A stretch of DNA of 18,885 bases from Blastocladiella britannica (lineage: Eukaryota > Blastocladiomycota > Blastocladiomycetes > Blastocladiales > Blastocladiaceae), in NCBI GenBank assembly GCA_025349905.2, contig MU624884.1, positions 1 through 18,885 of the forward strand, in the 5' to 3' direction. Positions 18,661 through 18,885 of the stretch are shown here, in pieces. Under the pieces are notes generated by a model. It did not search any database, had not been told where the DNA came from, and saw nothing but the letters and a program-made list of their open reading frames with translations. Within the stretch, counting starts at the first letter, position 1; every line of letters starts with the position of its first letter. The translations under genes and the position numbers were made by a program.

Positions 18661-18885
18661 ACCTTCTGACTCGGATCCAGGCGTTCAAGCGGAACCTGGA
18701 GGCTCAATCGCGGATGCTGGACGGATTGCTTCACGACCATTGCTGGTGTAGAGGGCTTGCGCGCGCAAGAGGTGCTCGATCAATGCCATTCATTCCTTTT
18801 TCGCTCAAGGCAACCGGTTTCTTCCAAATTTGCTCATCCAATCGGAGATGGTTGGCTGGCTCATACACGTCAGCTCGCCGATAGC
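18661..18885. other. Right-edge stretch, possibly part of another gene or an element remnant
   Basis: GC content rises again and several frames open. On the minus strand one frame from the edge reads a helix-turn-helix-like peptide (ELTCMSQPTISDWMSKFGRN), meets two stops, and continues in the same frame with MALIEHLLRAQALYTSNGRE. On the plus strand, LLTRIQAFKRNLEAQSRMLD (from about 18661) also looks helical. The strand and gene structure cannot be decided from this window. Confidence 0.25.

Noticed and set aside
18469..18669. 66-codon plus-strand frame
   Set aside because: It is AT-rich and Phe/Leu/Cys-heavy, has no domain, and lies in the region that separates the transposase from the right-edge sequence.

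Overview
The window looks like nuclear DNA from a fungus, most likely an early-diverging (zoosporic) lineage. Coding regions are GC-rich and are cut by short GT-AG introns (about 45-112 bp) with CTAAC/CTGAC-like branch sites and A/T-rich homopolymer runs. Genes are very closely packed. The gene set (Doa1/PLAA, Mss116-like DEAD-box helicase, elongin B-like, JMJD5-like, hormone-sensitive-lipase-like hydrolase, a possible I-BAR protein, a secreted CAP protein and a Tnp2-type transposase) is eukaryotic. There are no bacterial operon features, rRNA genes or CRISPR arrays. The lineage is an inference from these traits; no marker gene fixes it.

Layout. Positions 1-10902 are a compact housekeeping block. 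A minus-strand HSL-like lipase (cut by the left edge) is divergent from a plus-strand protein with an RS-rich N-terminus. A mitochondrial-type DEAD-box helicase follows 42 bp later. An elongin-B-like gene is convergent with the helicase (27 bp between stop codons) and divergent from a complete Doa1/Ufd3/PLAA gene. A JmjC hydroxylase of the JMJD5/KDM8 family starts only 18 bp after the Doa1 stop. Positions 10903-11654 are an intergenic spacer with a short tandem repeat. Positions 11655-12876 encode a secreted CAP/PR-1-like protein with a long Pro-rich tail. Positions 12877-14116 are a purine-rich, repeat-rich spacer with no convincing gene. A small unidentified ORF (14128-14436) is convergent with a large minus-strand transposase gene (14490-18255). 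The right end, 18256-18885, is AT-rich and then becomes open in several frames.

Genes were reconstructed by joining open frames at GT-AG sites so that known motifs run through the junctions (for example GSWDK-TARVW in Doa1, LLYIP-PLWWH in JMJD5, VNA-HRAQ in the CAP protein and the DEAD box of the helicase). Most junctions are well determined by phase. The first intron of the gene at 2450 and the exact start codons are the least certain.

I did not find a clearly novel multi-gene system. Functionally, Doa1 and elongin B both point to ubiquitin/Cdc48 biology, but their proximity looks like ordinary genome compaction. The most unusual signals are the 18-bp and 42-bp gaps between same-strand genes, a class of GTTCG 5' splice sites, A-rich (not pyrimidine-rich) intron ends including a stop-free 57-bp intron, a cluster of diverged SCTTGR repeats, and a 17-bp repeat that brackets the transposase block.
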